This document shows positions 55,522 to 64,000 of a stretch of 64,000 bases of DNA, in pieces. The stretch's first letter is position 1, and the number at the start of each line of letters is the position of its first letter. Both the position numbers and the translations under genes were made by a program. The notes under the pieces are model-generated. The model saw only the letters and a program-made list of their open reading frames with translations, ran no database searches and was not told where the DNA came from. The DNA lies in assembly GCF_026130175.1 (NCBI RefSeq), contig NZ_JAIGNI010000022.1:1-64000 (forward strand). The letters are read 5' to 3'. The stretch comes from Lyngbya sp. CCAP 1446/10 (GTDB lineage Bacteria; Cyanobacteriota; Cyanobacteriia; Cyanobacteriales; Microcoleaceae).

Positions 55522-58500
55522 ATGAAAACAACCGCAGATATACCATCAAAACTAACTGCTGTAGACTTCGATCCCTTCGCAGGGGGAGAACTTTTTGCTT
55601 GCGTACCCCCCACGGAAGCGCAGAAAGAAATCTGGATTGCCGTGCAAATGGGAAATGAGGCAAATTGTGCTTACAACGAATCGATGTGTTTGCGATTGCA
55701 AGGAAATCTCGATCTTGAATCTCTGCGATTTTCCATTCAGGAATTAGTGCAGCGACACGATGCGCTGCGGGCAACATTTAGCCCCGACGGATCGACTCTT
55801 TGCGTTGCTGCGTCGATCGCCCTCGATATTCCAACGATTGACTTGTCAATTTTGGACGATCGCGATCGCGAATCGAAATTAGCTTATTTGCGCCGCCAAG
55901 AAGTCGATCGCCCATTCAACCTAGTCAGCGGGCCGCTGTTTCGCAGTCAAATTATTAAGCTGCAAGAACAGGAACACATCGTTATTATCACCGGTCACCA
56001 CATTATTTGCGATGGCTGGTCTTGGGGCATCTTATTTCCCGATTTGGGAGCAATTTACTCTGCCAAAAAGCAAGGATTAGCCGCCAATCTTCCCCAACCA
56101 GAAAGTTTTACAGAATACGCAATTTTACAAGAAGCACAGTCAACAAGCACCGAAGTTATTGACGCAGAAGACTATTGGTTAAAGCTTTTTTCCGACACAA
56201 CTCCGGTGGTGGATTTGCCGACAGACAGACCGCGGCCTGCTTTGAGAACTTACAATGGTTCGCGGGAAGATTGGGAACTAAATCCCGATCTAGTTGCTAA
56301 CCTCAAACGCCTGGGAAAAAAAGCAGGTTGCAGTTTTTTTACAACTCTCTTTGCTGGATTTGAAGCATTTATGTACCGCTTGTGCGGGCAAGAGGATTTG
56401 GTTGTGGGAATGCTGGCGGCGGGACAGCTTGTTGGAGGAAAAGACAAGCTTGCCGGACACTGCGTGAGCTTGTTGCCGCTGCGCACCCGCATTGACGGGG
56501 AACAGTCTTTTATCGATTATTTGCGATCGCGCCGCACGGGAGTTTTAGATGCACTCGATCGCCAGCAGATTACATTCGGTACTCTGATGAAAAAACTAGC
56601 ATTGCCGCGGGATTTCAGCCGCATTCCGCTAGTGCCTGTAACTTTTAATCTGGACGTACAGCTTACGGAAGAACAGCTTAATTTTCCAGGTTTTAAAGCT
56701 GAAGCTTTCTCGAATCCCAGAACTTATGAAAACTTTGAATGGGCGGTGAATGCCAGCGAAACAAAAAGCAAACTCGTGCTGGAGTGCCAGTACAATACAA
56801 ACATATTTGATGCTGCGACAATCTGCCGCCGCATGGCTGAATTTGAGGTGCTGTTAGAAGCGATCGCAGCCAATCCAAAGCAGAAGATTTCAGAATTGCC
56901 CCTGCTGACAGAAATAGAGCGACACCAGCTCCACGTCGAGTGGAATAACACTTGGGCTGAGTATCCCCAGGATAAGTGCATTCATCAGTTGTTTGAGGCG
57001 CAAGTTGAGCGATCGCCTGATGCTATTGCGGTAGTTTTTGAAGAGGAAAAACTCACCTATCGAGAATTAAATGCAAGAGCCAACCAGTTGGCGCACTATC
57101 TGCGATCGTTGGGAGTGGGGCCAGAAGTGCTTGTGGGGATTTGCGTCGAGCGATCGCTCTTAATGGCGATCGGTCTGTTGGGTGTCCTCAAAGCCGGTGG
57201 TGCTTATGTTCCAATAGACCCTGCTTATCCTAGAGAACGTATTACCTACGTGCTGCAAGATGCTGGCGCACTCGTCTTGCTGACTCAAAAATCTTTACTT
57301 GAAAATTGGCCCGAAAGCGGGGCGCGTCTAGTGTGCGTGGATGCAAATTGGAATGAAATTGCCCAACAGAGTCAAGACAACCCTAACAGTTTAGTAAAAC
57401 CGGATAATCTCGCCTATGTAATTTACACTTCCGGCTCCACTGGCAAGCCGAAAGGCGTGCAAATTCCTCACAGCGCTGTCGGAAATTTTCTCACCTCCAT
57501 GTCGGGCACTCCGGGTTTAGAAGCGTCAGATATTCTTCTAGCCGTCACCACTGTATCTTTTGACATTGCGGCTTTAGAAATCTTTCTGCCGCTGACGTTA
57601 GGGGCTAGCAGTGTTCTAGTCAGTCGAGAAGTGGCTTCAGATGGTAGACAGCTTAGTGCTATTCTCGCTCGAACGGGCGCTACAGTTATGCAAGCAACAC
57701 CCGCTACTTGGCGAATGCTTTTAGAATCGGGGTGGATTGGCAGTTCTAATTTAAAAATCCTCTGCGGTGGTGAAGCTCTACCTCGCGAACTAGCGAATCA
57801 ATTACTCTCTCGTTGCGCCTCACTGTGGAATATGTATGGCCCCACAGAGACGACTATATGGTCGGCTGTTTCTCAGGTGACGGCGGGAGATGAGCCAGTG
57901 CGAATTGGGAGGGCAATCGCCAATACGCAATTCTATATCTGCGACTCTCATTTGCAGCCAGTTCCGGTAGGAGTCAGGGGGGAGTTGCTTATTGGTGGCG
58001 TCGGCTTGGCGCGGGGATATCTCAACCGACTTTCTTTGACTGAAGATAAATTTATTCCTAATCCTTTCAGCGATAAACCAGACGCGCGTCTCTACAAAAC
58101 AGGGGATTTGGCCCGCTACCTGACCGACGGCAACATCGAATATTTCGGTCGCATGGATAACCAGGTAAAAATACGCGGCTTCCGCATCGAACTGGGGGAA
58201 ATTGAAACCCTACTGAGCCAGCATCCCGATGTAAGAGAGACTGCGGTCATCGCCAGAGAGAACGTTGCTCTTGACAAACAATTGGTAGCTTATGTTGTCT
58301 GCCATCAGCAACCCGCACCCGCAATCAGTGACCTGCGCCGCTTCCTGAAAAAAAAACTGCCCGAATATATGGTGCCGGGTGCTTTTGTCGTGCTGGAGGC
58401 ACTGCCGCTGACACCCAACGGTAAAGTTGACCGCCGCGCTTTGGCAACTCAAAAGTGGCAATCTGCCAGCGTTGCACCCGATGAAACAATTTCTGTTACC

Positions 58501-59550
58501 CCCCGCGACAAGTTAGAACTCCAAGTGACCAAAATTTGGGAACAAGTTTTAGGCATCAATTCAGTTGGCATCAGGGACAATTTCTTCGAGGTGGGAGGAC
58601 ATTCGCTGCTAGCAGCGCGCTTGTTAGCTGAAATTGAAAAAGTCTTCGGCAAAAATCTGCCACTGTCTGCTATGTTTCAATCGCCAACAGTTGAGCAATT
58701 GGCTAACATTCTCCGCGAACCGAATTGGTCGTCACCGTCACCGTCAATGGTAGTGATTCAACCGGGAACAGGAAGTTACAAACCCCCTCTGTTCTGCATT
58801 CACGCGCTCGGCAGGGGATTGGAATTTTACCGTCCTTTGCTGAATCATTTGGATCGATCGCAAGCTGTTCTGGGACTGTCTACCCAGATTATGGATGAAA
58901 AACTGGCTCCCCCCAATCGAGTTGAGGAATTGGCAGCTTATTACATCAAAGAAATGCAAGTTTTCCAGCCATACGGGCCTTATTTTCTGTTAGGAGTATC
59001 TTTTGGCGGGACGGTAGCTTTTGAGATGGCTCGGCAACTCAATGCGAAAGGTGAGAAGGTAGCTTTGCTGGGATTTTTGGATACTTACGGCCCGGATGCT
59101 TTCAAACATTTGCCTGAAATAAAAAGCGGTCAACGCGTGATGAAAATGTTACGGCTCAAACCAGGTGTATTTCTGAATAAAGCGAAGAGCAATCTGATGG
59201 GAAAAATCGAGATGCTTACTTTTATTCAGTATAGAATTTTGTGTAAATTTTACCGATTAATCGGGCGTCCCTTGCCGATTTATTTGGAAAATTTCACTCA
59301 TGAAGAACTCAATAATGAGGCATTGAGACACTATGTAGCGGGAGTTTACTCTGGTCGAGCGACTATCTTCAAAGCGGTTGAGAGTGCATCGGTGTTTGGT
59401 GCAGATCGCGAATTGGGTTGGGGCGAGGTAGTTGCTGGAGGAATAGAGATTAACGAGATCCCTAGCGACCATTTGGGGATGTTACAAGAGCCCCACGTTC
59501 GGATACTGGGGGAAAAATTGCAGGCCGCAGTCGATCGCGCTCAAGGTTAA
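55522..59550 (+). CDS. non-ribosomal peptide synthetase, C-A-PCP-TE (terminal module)
   Basis: The last enzyme, 1342 residues. Condensation domain about 25-450 begins VPPTEAQKEIWIAVQMGNEA, a start seen in C domains that follow PKS-aminotransferase modules, and has HHIICDGWSWG near 160. Adenylation domain about 485-980 has YTSGSTGKPKG near 637, NMYGPTETT and TPNGKVDRRAL. Its specificity residues D-I-L-Q-L-G-M-I-W match published glycine-type codes (D-I-L-Q-L-G-L-I-W) at eight of nine positions. PCP about 995-1060 has EVGGHSLLAARL. The thioesterase (about 1090-1340) has LLGVSFGGTVAFEMA with the active Ser. It should add glycine and release the product by hydrolysis or cyclisation. Confidence 0.96.
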   Translation: MKTTADIPSKLTAVDFDPFAGGELFACVPPTEAQKEIWIAVQMGNEANCAYNESMCLRLQGNLDLESLRFSIQELVQRHDALRATFSPDGSTLCVAASIALDIPTIDLSILDDRDRESKLAYLRRQEVDRPFNLVSGPLFRSQIIKLQEQEHIVIITGHHIICDGWSWGILFPDLGAIYSAKKQGLAANLPQPESFTEYAILQEAQSTSTEVIDAEDYWLKLFSDTTPVVDLPTDRPRPALRTYNGSREDWELNPDLVANLKRLGKKAGCSFFTTLFAGFEAFMYRLCGQEDLVVGMLAAGQLVGGKDKLAGHCVSLLPLRTRIDGEQSFIDYLRSRRTGVLDALDRQQITFGTLMKKLALPRDFSRIPLVPVTFNLDVQLTEEQLNFPGFKAEAFSNPRTYENFEWAVNASETKSKLVLECQYNTNIFDAATICRRMAEFEVLLEAIAANPKQKISELPLLTEIERHQLHVEWNNTWAEYPQDKCIHQLFEAQVERSPDAIAVVFEEEKLTYRELNARANQLAHYLRSLGVGPEVLVGICVERSLLMAIGLLGVLKAGGAYVPIDPAYPRERITYVLQDAGALVLLTQKSLLENWPESGARLVCVDANWNEIAQQSQDNPNSLVKPDNLAYVIYTSGSTGKPKGVQIPHSAVGNFLTSMSGTPGLEASDILLAVTTVSFDIAALEIFLPLTLGASSVLVSREVASDGRQLSAILARTGATVMQATPATWRMLLESGWIGSSNLKILCGGEALPRELANQLLSRCASLWNMYGPTETTIWSAVSQVTAGDEPVRIGRAIANTQFYICDSHLQPVPVGVRGELLIGGVGLARGYLNRLSLTEDKFIPNPFSDKPDARLYKTGDLARYLTDGNIEYFGRMDNQVKIRGFRIELGEIETLLSQHPDVRETAVIARENVALDKQLVAYVVCHQQPAPAISDLRRFLKKKLPEYMVPGAFVVLEALPLTPNGKVDRRALATQKWQSASVAPDETISVTPRDKLELQVTKIWEQVLGINSVGIRDNFFEVGGHSLLAARLLAEIEKVFGKNLPLSAMFQSPTVEQLANILREPNWSSPSPSMVVIQPGTGSYKPPLFCIHALGRGLEFYRPLLNHLDRSQAVLGLSTQIMDEKLAPPNRVEELAAYYIKEMQVFQPYGPYFLLGVSFGGTVAFEMARQLNAKGEKVALLGFLDTYGPDAFKHLPEIKSGQRVMKMLRLKPGVFLNKAKSNLMGKIEMLTFIQYRILCKFYRLIGRPLPIYLENFTHEELNNEALRHYVAGVYSGRATIFKAVESASVFGADRELGWGEVVAGGIEINEIPSDHLGMLQEPHVRILGEKLQAAVDRAQG

Positions 59551-59853
59551 CATTGGACAATTGACAGTTGATAGTTCACAGCAAAAACTCCGATCTAATT
59601 TTCGTTGTGAATTATCAACTATCAAATCGTTTCTGGTTGCATCGGAATGATTTAACCACAGAGGGCGCAGAGAACACAGAGGAAGATTGGAGAGAGATGA
59701 ATACAGGACTATGAAGCGTGGATTTTATATGACTCGATTTTACAATTCCGATGCTACCGGATTTGATATTAATTGTTTAAATCTCCATCCTAAAAACTCG
59801 CTGTCAACTGTCAACTGTCAACTGTTAACTGTTAACTGTTAACTGTTAACTGT
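59551..59853. other. intergenic region after the NRPS/PKS locus
   Basis: No gene seen. It contains TTGACAGTTGATAG-type heptamers, one copy of the AACCACAGAGGGCGCAGAG element (59653-59672) and a heptamer array CTGTCAACTGTTAACTGTTAA at about 59803-59850 next to the cobS end. No clear terminator was found. Confidence 0.7.
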
Positions 59854-60651
59854 TTAACCTTCCAAGGCGGCCAAAAGACACAGCAACAAAGCCTCCGTCC
59901 ACTCAACTACAGCACCGTAAGTATCGCCCGTGTGGCCACCCAAACGGTGGTTAAACCAGGCTCCGACAAAAATTCCGATCGCACTTCCGCCCAAAGCCAT
60001 CCCCACCGCCAACAGCCACCGATCGCCCGACAAGACAACTTGCAGTACGCTCAAACTCAGCAGCAACAGCACTCCTGGGATAAAATCAAACGGAGAATAA
60101 ATCGATTCTTTATGAAAAGCTCCCTTACCCTCCGGGCGGAGATAGGGATAACGGGCGATCGCCACCAGTTGCCCCCATCTCCCCCAACCTGCCACACCCA
60201 TCAAAGCCAGCCACCGATAGTTACTCAAGTCCGAGAGAGCGGCAGTTTTCAGCAGGATGATCGCGATCGCAGCCATCGCCCCAAAAGCCCCTGTAACGCT
60301 ATCCCGCATCACTTCCAGCCGGCGCACCGGGTCGGGGACGGCCAGCCCGTCCGCCGCGTCCATTGCTCCATCTAGGTGCAGCCCGCCAGTGATGGCAATG
60401 CCCAAAACTACTACTAATGCCGATCGAGTCAGAGCAGGCATACCCAACAAATGCAACCCAAGATCTGCCAGTCCCAGCATCCCGCCAATCAAAAGCCCGA
60501 TCGCCGGAGCCAAGCGAGCAATGCCCCGAAACTCCAAAGTCCAAGACACCGGCACCGGCAAACAAGTATAAAACGCGACTGCGGCTGCAATGGCAGCGCC
60601 TTGATTCCGGAAAAAGTCGATTGTAGAGCGAACCAATTTATCATCCACCAT
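59854..60651 (-). CDS. cobS: adenosylcobinamide-GDP ribazoletransferase (cobalamin synthase)
   Basis: Membrane enzyme that joins adenosylcobinamide-GDP and alpha-ribazole in the last stage of cobalamin (or pseudocobalamin) synthesis. The 265 residues have about six membrane helices. Family blocks: FYTCLPVP (about 27-34), [35 protein letters not shown] (about 92-126, acid-rich metal site) and the C-terminal [24 protein letters not shown] (about 233-256). The start is ATG 60651. No other cobalamin gene is in the window, and no convincing cobalamin riboswitch was found upstream. Confidence 0.94.
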   Translation of the reverse strand: MVDDKLVRSTIDFFRNQGAAIAAAVAFYTCLPVPVSWTLEFRGIARLAPAIGLLIGGMLGLADLGLHLLGMPALTRSALVVVLGIAITGGLHLDGAMDAADGLAVPDPVRRLEVMRDSVTGAFGAMAAIAIILLKTAALSDLSNYRWLALMGVAGWGRWGQLVAIARYPYLRPEGKGAFHKESIYSPFDFIPGVLLLLSLSVLQVVLSGDRWLLAVGMALGGSAIGIFVGAWFNHRLGGHTGDTYGAVVEWTEALLLCLLAALEG

Positions 60652-60910
60652 AAGATAGAAAATTTTTCATCTGATATGCAGTTGTCAATCCCTTAGCGTG
60701 TGCCAGAATTGGAGCTGTAACACCCTAGTTTTTTGGATCGGGCATTCCTCCTGTCCGAGATATTTTCCCCGGAAAACCTCTGCCGGCAGCGATCCCGAAG
60801 CTCCGTATCTAAAATGACTAAACTGAAGATCCGCGTTTCCCTTCCCAAGAATTCTAGCTAACTCCCTGATTTCCAAGACGGGAACATACTACAACAGAGG
60901 CTTTTAATCC

Positions 60911-61360
60911 ATGAGTCACGACCAATTGAATAACAGGGTAGTTGCTCCTTGCATCATCGATACAGGCATTGTCGTCAACAAGCGCGATATCAAAAGATTG
61001 CTGTTTGATTTAGGACGTGTCCGCTACCTTCACATCCAAGATGGCAAGATTTACAGCGAAGGAGAAGGTTATGTGCTCGAAGTCTTCGCCAACCCCCACC
61101 GTTCTACCCTGATTGCCAACCATGCGCTTTATTTGAACGTGTATAGTTTTGATTACCTAGAACTGAAACAGTCCCCTGATGAGGGTGCTTATTTTGACCT
61201 GATTCAAGACGGAAGACAGTTGCGTTTAATTCCCCTCTCCAATCCTTTGCAAGAGCAAGTCGCCCGGAATTTGGATGCTGCGGCTTTGGATGCGGTTGTA
61301 GATCAGGTACTCTCAGGCAACTGGGATCTGCAATTAGATGAGGATGATTCTCCGTTTTAA
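60911..61360 (+). CDS. conserved hypothetical cyanobacterial protein, 149 aa
   Basis: No named function. A compact alpha/beta protein with no signal or membrane segment: CIIDTGIVVNKRDIKRLLFDLGRVRYLHIQDGKIYSEGEGYVLEVF (about 14-59), STLIANHALYLNVYSFDYLEL, then an acidic C-terminus (DLQLDEDDSPF). A helix-then-strand layout with 'DxGRVRYLHIQDGKIYSEGEG' is recalled from widespread cyanobacterial proteins of unknown role. It starts at ATG 60911, preceded by ACAGAGGC. It lies about 240 bases before tgt. Confidence 0.8.
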   Translation: MSHDQLNNRVVAPCIIDTGIVVNKRDIKRLLFDLGRVRYLHIQDGKIYSEGEGYVLEVFANPHRSTLIANHALYLNVYSFDYLELKQSPDEGAYFDLIQDGRQLRLIPLSNPLQEQVARNLDAAALDAVVDQVLSGNWDLQLDEDDSPF

Positions 61361-61372
61361 TCACCAGTCAGT

Positions 61373-61420
61373 CGATTTTAGATTTTAGATTTTAGATTTT
61401 AGATTTTAGATTTTAGATTC
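61373..61420. repeat. (GATTTTA) heptamer tandem repeat
   Basis: About seven perfect TTTTAGA heptamers. The same unit occurs in frame in the adenylation domain of the first NRPS, at about 48199-48227. Confidence 0.95.
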
Positions 61421-61598
61421 ACTCTACAGATGAATCTGGGAGATTAAATTTTGGTCTAAAATTTTTGGGCATCTATGAGAGGAGTCCGGGCTGGTCTCGG
61501 TTTTTTGGGCCCCGTCATGGGTTTTTTGTCTCAATCTCAACAACAATAGATTAGATAACACGGACTGCCCAGTAGCGGTTAAGCATCGACGGAGACTA

Positions 61599-62726
61599 AT
61601 GACTGAAGACAACGGGAGATTTTCTTTTAAGTGTGAGGCTAACTGTAGCCATACCCAAGCACGTGCAGGGGTTTTTAGCACTCCCCACGGTATTGTGGAA
61701 ACGCCTAAATTTATGCCCGTGGGGACGCTGGCTAATGTCAAAACGTTGACCCCGGCACATCTAGAAGACGCGGGAGCTCAAATGGTTTTGGCGAATACTT
61801 ATCACTTGCACTTGCAGCCGGGGGAACGAATTGTCGCGGGCGCGGGCGGATTGCACAAATTTATGGCTTGGCCTGGCCCGATTCTGACGGATTCGGGCGG
61901 CTTTCAGGTGTTTAGCTTGAGCCAAATGCGGACTATTTCGGAGAATGGGGTGACTTTTCGAGCCCCCCGCGATGGCCGTATCATTAATTTGACACCGGAA
62001 AAGTCGATCGAGATTCAGAACGAGTTGGGCGCTGACGTGATTATGGCCTTTGACGAGTGTCCGCCCTACCCCGCTACACGGGACGAGGTGGAGGCCGCGA
62101 CAAATCGCACTTACCGCTGGCTGCAACGCTGTATGCAAGCTCACTCGCGCCCGGATCAAGCTTTGTTCGGCATCGTGCAGGGGGGCGTTTTCCCAGATTT
62201 GCGATCGCGCGCGGCAAACCAGTTGGTAGACTTAGATTTGCCCGGTTATGCGATCGGCGGGGTTAGCGTCGGAGAATCGGGGGATTTGATCGCAGAGATT
62301 GTCAGAGTTACTGCGCCCCTGTTGCCGGCAAATAAGCCCCGTTATTTGATGGGAATTGGCACCTATCGCGAAATGGCGCTGGCTGTGGCGAGTGGCGTAG
62401 ATATGTTTGACTGCGTGATTCCGACTCGACTGGGGCGTCACGGGACGGCTTTTGTGCGCGGGGAACGCTGGAATTTGAAAAATGCTCGGTTTCGGGAGGA
62501 TTTTGCTCCCCTGGATGAGTCTTGTCCTTGCTATACCTGCCAAAAATTCAGTCGGGCTTATTTGGCGCATTTGGCGCGGGCTAAGGAAGCACTCAGCTAT
62601 ACTTTGCTGGCGCTGCACAACGTCACGGAGTTGATTCGCTTTACTGGGAGGATGCGGGAGGCGATTTTGGCCGATCGATTTACCGAAGAGTTTGCCCACT
62701 GGCTGACACCGAGTGTCGATCGATAA
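61599..62726 (+). CDS. tgt: queuine/preQ1 tRNA-ribosyltransferase (tRNA-guanine transglycosylase)
   Basis: Exchanges guanine-34 for preQ1 in GU(N) tRNAs, the step before QueA. Catalytic blocks: [34 protein letters not shown] (about 43-76), [14 protein letters not shown] (about 94-107, Asp), [17 protein letters not shown] (about 149-165), [13 protein letters not shown] and the nucleophile Asp in [18 protein letters not shown]. The zinc site is [17 protein letters not shown] (about 307-323) plus a later His. At 375 residues the length is normal. The ATG is at 61599. It precedes psbK by 63 bases. Confidence 0.97.
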   Translation: MTEDNGRFSFKCEANCSHTQARAGVFSTPHGIVETPKFMPVGTLANVKTLTPAHLEDAGAQMVLANTYHLHLQPGERIVAGAGGLHKFMAWPGPILTDSGGFQVFSLSQMRTISENGVTFRAPRDGRIINLTPEKSIEIQNELGADVIMAFDECPPYPATRDEVEAATNRTYRWLQRCMQAHSRPDQALFGIVQGGVFPDLRSRAANQLVDLDLPGYAIGGVSVGESGDLIAEIVRVTAPLLPANKPRYLMGIGTYREMALAVASGVDMFDCVIPTRLGRHGTAFVRGERWNLKNARFREDFAPLDESCPCYTCQKFSRAYLAHLARAKEALSYTLLALHNVTELIRFTGRMREAILADRFTEEFAHWLTPSVDR

Positions 62727-62789
62727 TGATTGCCTTGGGTGAAGATATGCGACAATTATGAAAATTCTGTTGGATAGGTAGGTTGATTC

Positions 62790-62927
62790 ATGGAAGCTGC
62801 ATTACTCTTAGCAAAACTGCCCGAAGCTTATTCGATTTTTGAGCCTTTGGTTAATGTTTTGCCGGTCATTCCCGTGTTTTTCTTGCTGCTGGCTTTTGTC
62901 TGGCAAGCGGCTGTCGGGTTCAGATAA
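62790..62927 (+). CDS. psbK: photosystem II reaction centre protein K
   Basis: The 45-codon gene encodes [20 protein letters not shown] followed by [20 protein letters not shown] and AVGFR. The [37 protein letters not shown] core is the universal PsbK sequence. Cleavage before KLPEAY would give the usual 37-residue mature subunit with one thylakoid membrane helix near CP43. It follows tgt closely on the same strand, an arrangement I recall from other cyanobacteria. A strong terminator follows. Confidence 0.96.
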   Translation: MEAALLLAKLPEAYSIFEPLVNVLPVIPVFFLLLAFVWQAAVGFR

Positions 62928-62941
62928 GTTTCATTTCATTA

Positions 62942-62977
62942 AAAATCAGGGGCAATTCACCAATTGCCCCTGATTTT
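62942..62977. terminator. two-way intrinsic terminator after psbK
   Basis: A perfect 16-bp stem (AAAATCAGGGGCAATT at 62942-62957, AATTGCCCCTGATTTT at 62962-62977) with the loop CACC. T/A runs at both ends suit the convergent psbK and glutathione S-transferase genes. Confidence 0.9.
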
Positions 62978-63012
62978 AGCTGTTAAGTTTTGTTTCGTTC
63001 TGCTTTATGGCT

Positions 63013-63564
63013 TCAGCTACCGATCGCACTTTTAAATGCCGGTCTTTCCGAAATCCGCTTGATGTAATCTACCACAGCCGGATAAGCACTGAGGTCAAGT
63101 TTTAGCATCATCGGAATGTAGGCCAACATTGAGCCGACAGCAGCGTCAGCGACACCGAATTCATCGCCCATTAAAAACTGCTGTTTCTCGAAGATGCGAT
63201 TTAACGGTTCTAACATTTTCGGGGTTTCGCGTTCCCGGCTGGCTTCGACAAATATTCCCGGCCCCAGGGTGGCGTTAGCAAAGATCACCCACTGCACAAC
63301 TTGAGCTTGCTGCTCCAAAGTTTCGGGCATTTTACCATATTTTTGAGCTAAATACAGCAAAATTGCGCCGGATTCCCAAAGTTTAAAATCTCCGTCCACA
63401 ATTGCCGGTACTTTGCCGATCGGGTTAATTTCAAGAAACTCTGGCTGCAAGTGTTCCTCTGCTTGCATATCCAGCATGACAAATTCGTAGGGAACCGCTA
63501 TTTCTTCGAGATACCACTTGACAATTGAGGCCCTGCTGCGAGCTCCGCCGTAAAGTTTGAGCAC
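63013..63564 (-). CDS. glutathione S-transferase family protein
   Basis: A 183-residue protein with a thioredoxin-like N-terminal domain: MLKLYGGARSRASIVKWYLEEIAVPYEF (the Ser/Arg of GARSRAS near the glutathione site), EFLEINPIGKVPAIVDGDFKLWESGAILLYLAQKY (cis-Pro in KVPAI, glutathione-contact ES, about 44-78). A helical C-terminal domain follows, with FLMGDEFGVADAAVGSML (N-capping box DAAV, about 129-146). Probably detoxification or redox defence; the substrate is unknown. It starts at ATG 63564. Confidence 0.92.
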   Translation of the reverse strand: MLKLYGGARSRASIVKWYLEEIAVPYEFVMLDMQAEEHLQPEFLEINPIGKVPAIVDGDFKLWESGAILLYLAQKYGKMPETLEQQAQVVQWVIFANATLGPGIFVEASRERETPKMLEPLNRIFEKQQFLMGDEFGVADAAVGSMLAYIPMMLKLDLSAYPAVVDYIKRISERPAFKSAIGS

Positions 63565-63610
63565 TTAATTTTTGTCCTTTAATGCAATATTTCTGTTATA
63601 CCATTTTTTG

Positions 63611-63768
63611 GTCAGTTGACAGTTGTCAGTTGACAGTTGTTAGTTGACAGTTGTTAGTTGATAGTTGATAGTTGTTAGTTGTTAGTTGTTAGTTGTTAGT
63701 TGATAGTTGTTAGTCAGTATCTAATGACTACTGCCCACTGTCAACGGCCCACTGCCCACAGACAACTG
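63611..63768. repeat. long TTGTTAG/TTGACAG heptamer tandem array
   Basis: About 15 heptamers (TCAGTTGACAG, TTGTTAG, TTGATAG types) from about 63611 to 63713, followed by degenerate CCCACTG-type units up to the mntP stop. Confidence 0.92.
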
Positions 63769-64000
63769 TCAACTGACTAATGGCACTTCTGTCAAGTGCA
63801 GAAACAAGATTCTACTGCCAATAAAAATCAAAATTGCTCCGCCCAAAATTTCAATTTTATTAGCAAACAAATTGCCGCACTTGTGACCGACAAACACACC
63901 AGCAAAGGCTAAAAAGAAAGTAATAAATCCGATCGCAGTCACCGCCGGAGCAATAGAATCTTTCAGAACCGCAAATCCGATACCAACGGCGAGGGCATCG
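63769..64000 (-). CDS. mntP: MntP-like manganese efflux pump, partial (3' end only)
   Basis: The 5' part lies beyond the window; 77 codons are visible to the TGA at 63769-63771. The peptide begins DALAVGIGFAVLKDSIAPA, then AIGFITFFLAFAGVFVGHKC and ILGGAILIFIGSRILF. This matches the second half of MntP (DUF204) membrane proteins, including the conserved Asp-Ala membrane motif and a 'GG-x-x-LI-x-IG' helix. The last residues (VPLVS) run into heptamer repeat sequence. The predicted role is Mn2+ export, important where photosystem II demands manganese. Truncation is from the window edge, not decay. Confidence 0.82.
   Translation of the reverse strand, partial: DALAVGIGFAVLKDSIAPAVTAIGFITFFLAFAGVFVGHKCGNLFANKIEILGGAILIFIGSRILFLHLTEVPLVS

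Noticed and set aside
45637-59550. Anatoxin-a or microcystin-type locus
   Set aside because: A proline-like code and a PKS-aminotransferase bring both to mind. But the free-standing proline adenylation and oxidase genes of anatoxin, and the methyltransferase-bearing multi-module set of microcystin, are absent.
60685-60876. 63-codon minus-strand frame between cobS and the next gene
   Set aside because: No family resemblance, and it covers what should be the leader regions of the two divergent genes.
60652-60910. Possible cobalamin riboswitch upstream of cobS
   Set aside because: On the minus strand, GGACAGGAGGAATGCCCGAT near 60736-60755 vaguely resembles a B12 box, but the conserved core and the rest of the riboswitch pattern are missing.
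1-64000. tRNA, rRNA or transposase genes
   Set aside because: I scanned intergenic regions for T-loop motifs, rRNA sequence and transposase motifs and saw none. A tRNAscan run would be decisive for tRNAs.

Overview
The window looks like chromosomal DNA of a filamentous, non-heterocystous cyanobacterium, most likely a Microcoleus/Oscillatoria-type member of the Oscillatoriales. Direct support: NdhB, the photosystem II subunit PsbK, many copies of the HIP1 octamer (GCGATCGC and close variants), abundant 7-bp tandem repeats between genes, and an intein in DnaB. The genus is an inference from overall style. I saw no rRNA, tRNA, CRISPR array, transposase or prophage genes.

Layout. 1-9.1 kb: ndhB, a Uma2-type nuclease, an acetyltransferase, an ArsC/Spx-like protein, a DUF4332 protein, aminopeptidase P, a GAF-PAS adenylate cyclase and an unusual GntR regulator. 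9.2-16.8 kb: a large membrane-anchored coiled-coil protein, rpmF, queA, a YraN nuclease, a lumenal pentapeptide-repeat protein and dnaG. 17.1-25.8 kb: a minus-strand glycan locus (galE, GT11 and GT10 fucosyltransferase-like enzymes, two GT4 enzymes, a GT8-like enzyme and an ABC exporter with a kinase-like tail). 26-45 kb: gloB, a hybrid histidine kinase with about ten PAS domains, rplI-dnaB (dnaB carrying a 420-residue intein), an FKBP isomerase, several small conserved proteins, an N-acetylglucosamine-kinase-like protein, an MgtC protein and a protein with six ChW-like repeats. 45.6-59.6 kb: a compact NRPS/PKS assembly line. 59.8-64 kb: cobS, a conserved cyanobacterial protein, tgt, psbK, a glutathione S-transferase and the 3' part of an mntP-like gene.

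The most interesting region is the natural-product locus: NRPS (C-A-PCP), then PKS (KS-AT-ACP-aminotransferase), then a JmjC/cupin-8 Fe(II)/2-oxoglutarate oxygenase, then NRPS (C-A-PCP-TE). All four genes lie on the + strand. Read in order, the line would activate one amino acid (the code resembles proline codes), extend it with one malonyl unit, turn the beta-keto group into a beta-amine, couple glycine and release the product by thioesterase. I do not recognise it as a known pathway. Its linkers contain in-frame copies of the low-complexity repeats otherwise found between genes.

A second theme is repeat DNA. At least five families recur: 7-bp tandem repeats, a GCGGTTTCAACCGCC hairpin repeat, a GAAACCCGGTTTC palindrome family, a GGGGCGGGTT inverted-repeat element, and a 36-bp tandem unit containing the palindrome GAGAATTCTC. 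Two genes shorter than 60 codons, rpmF and psbK, were found by reading the sequence directly.
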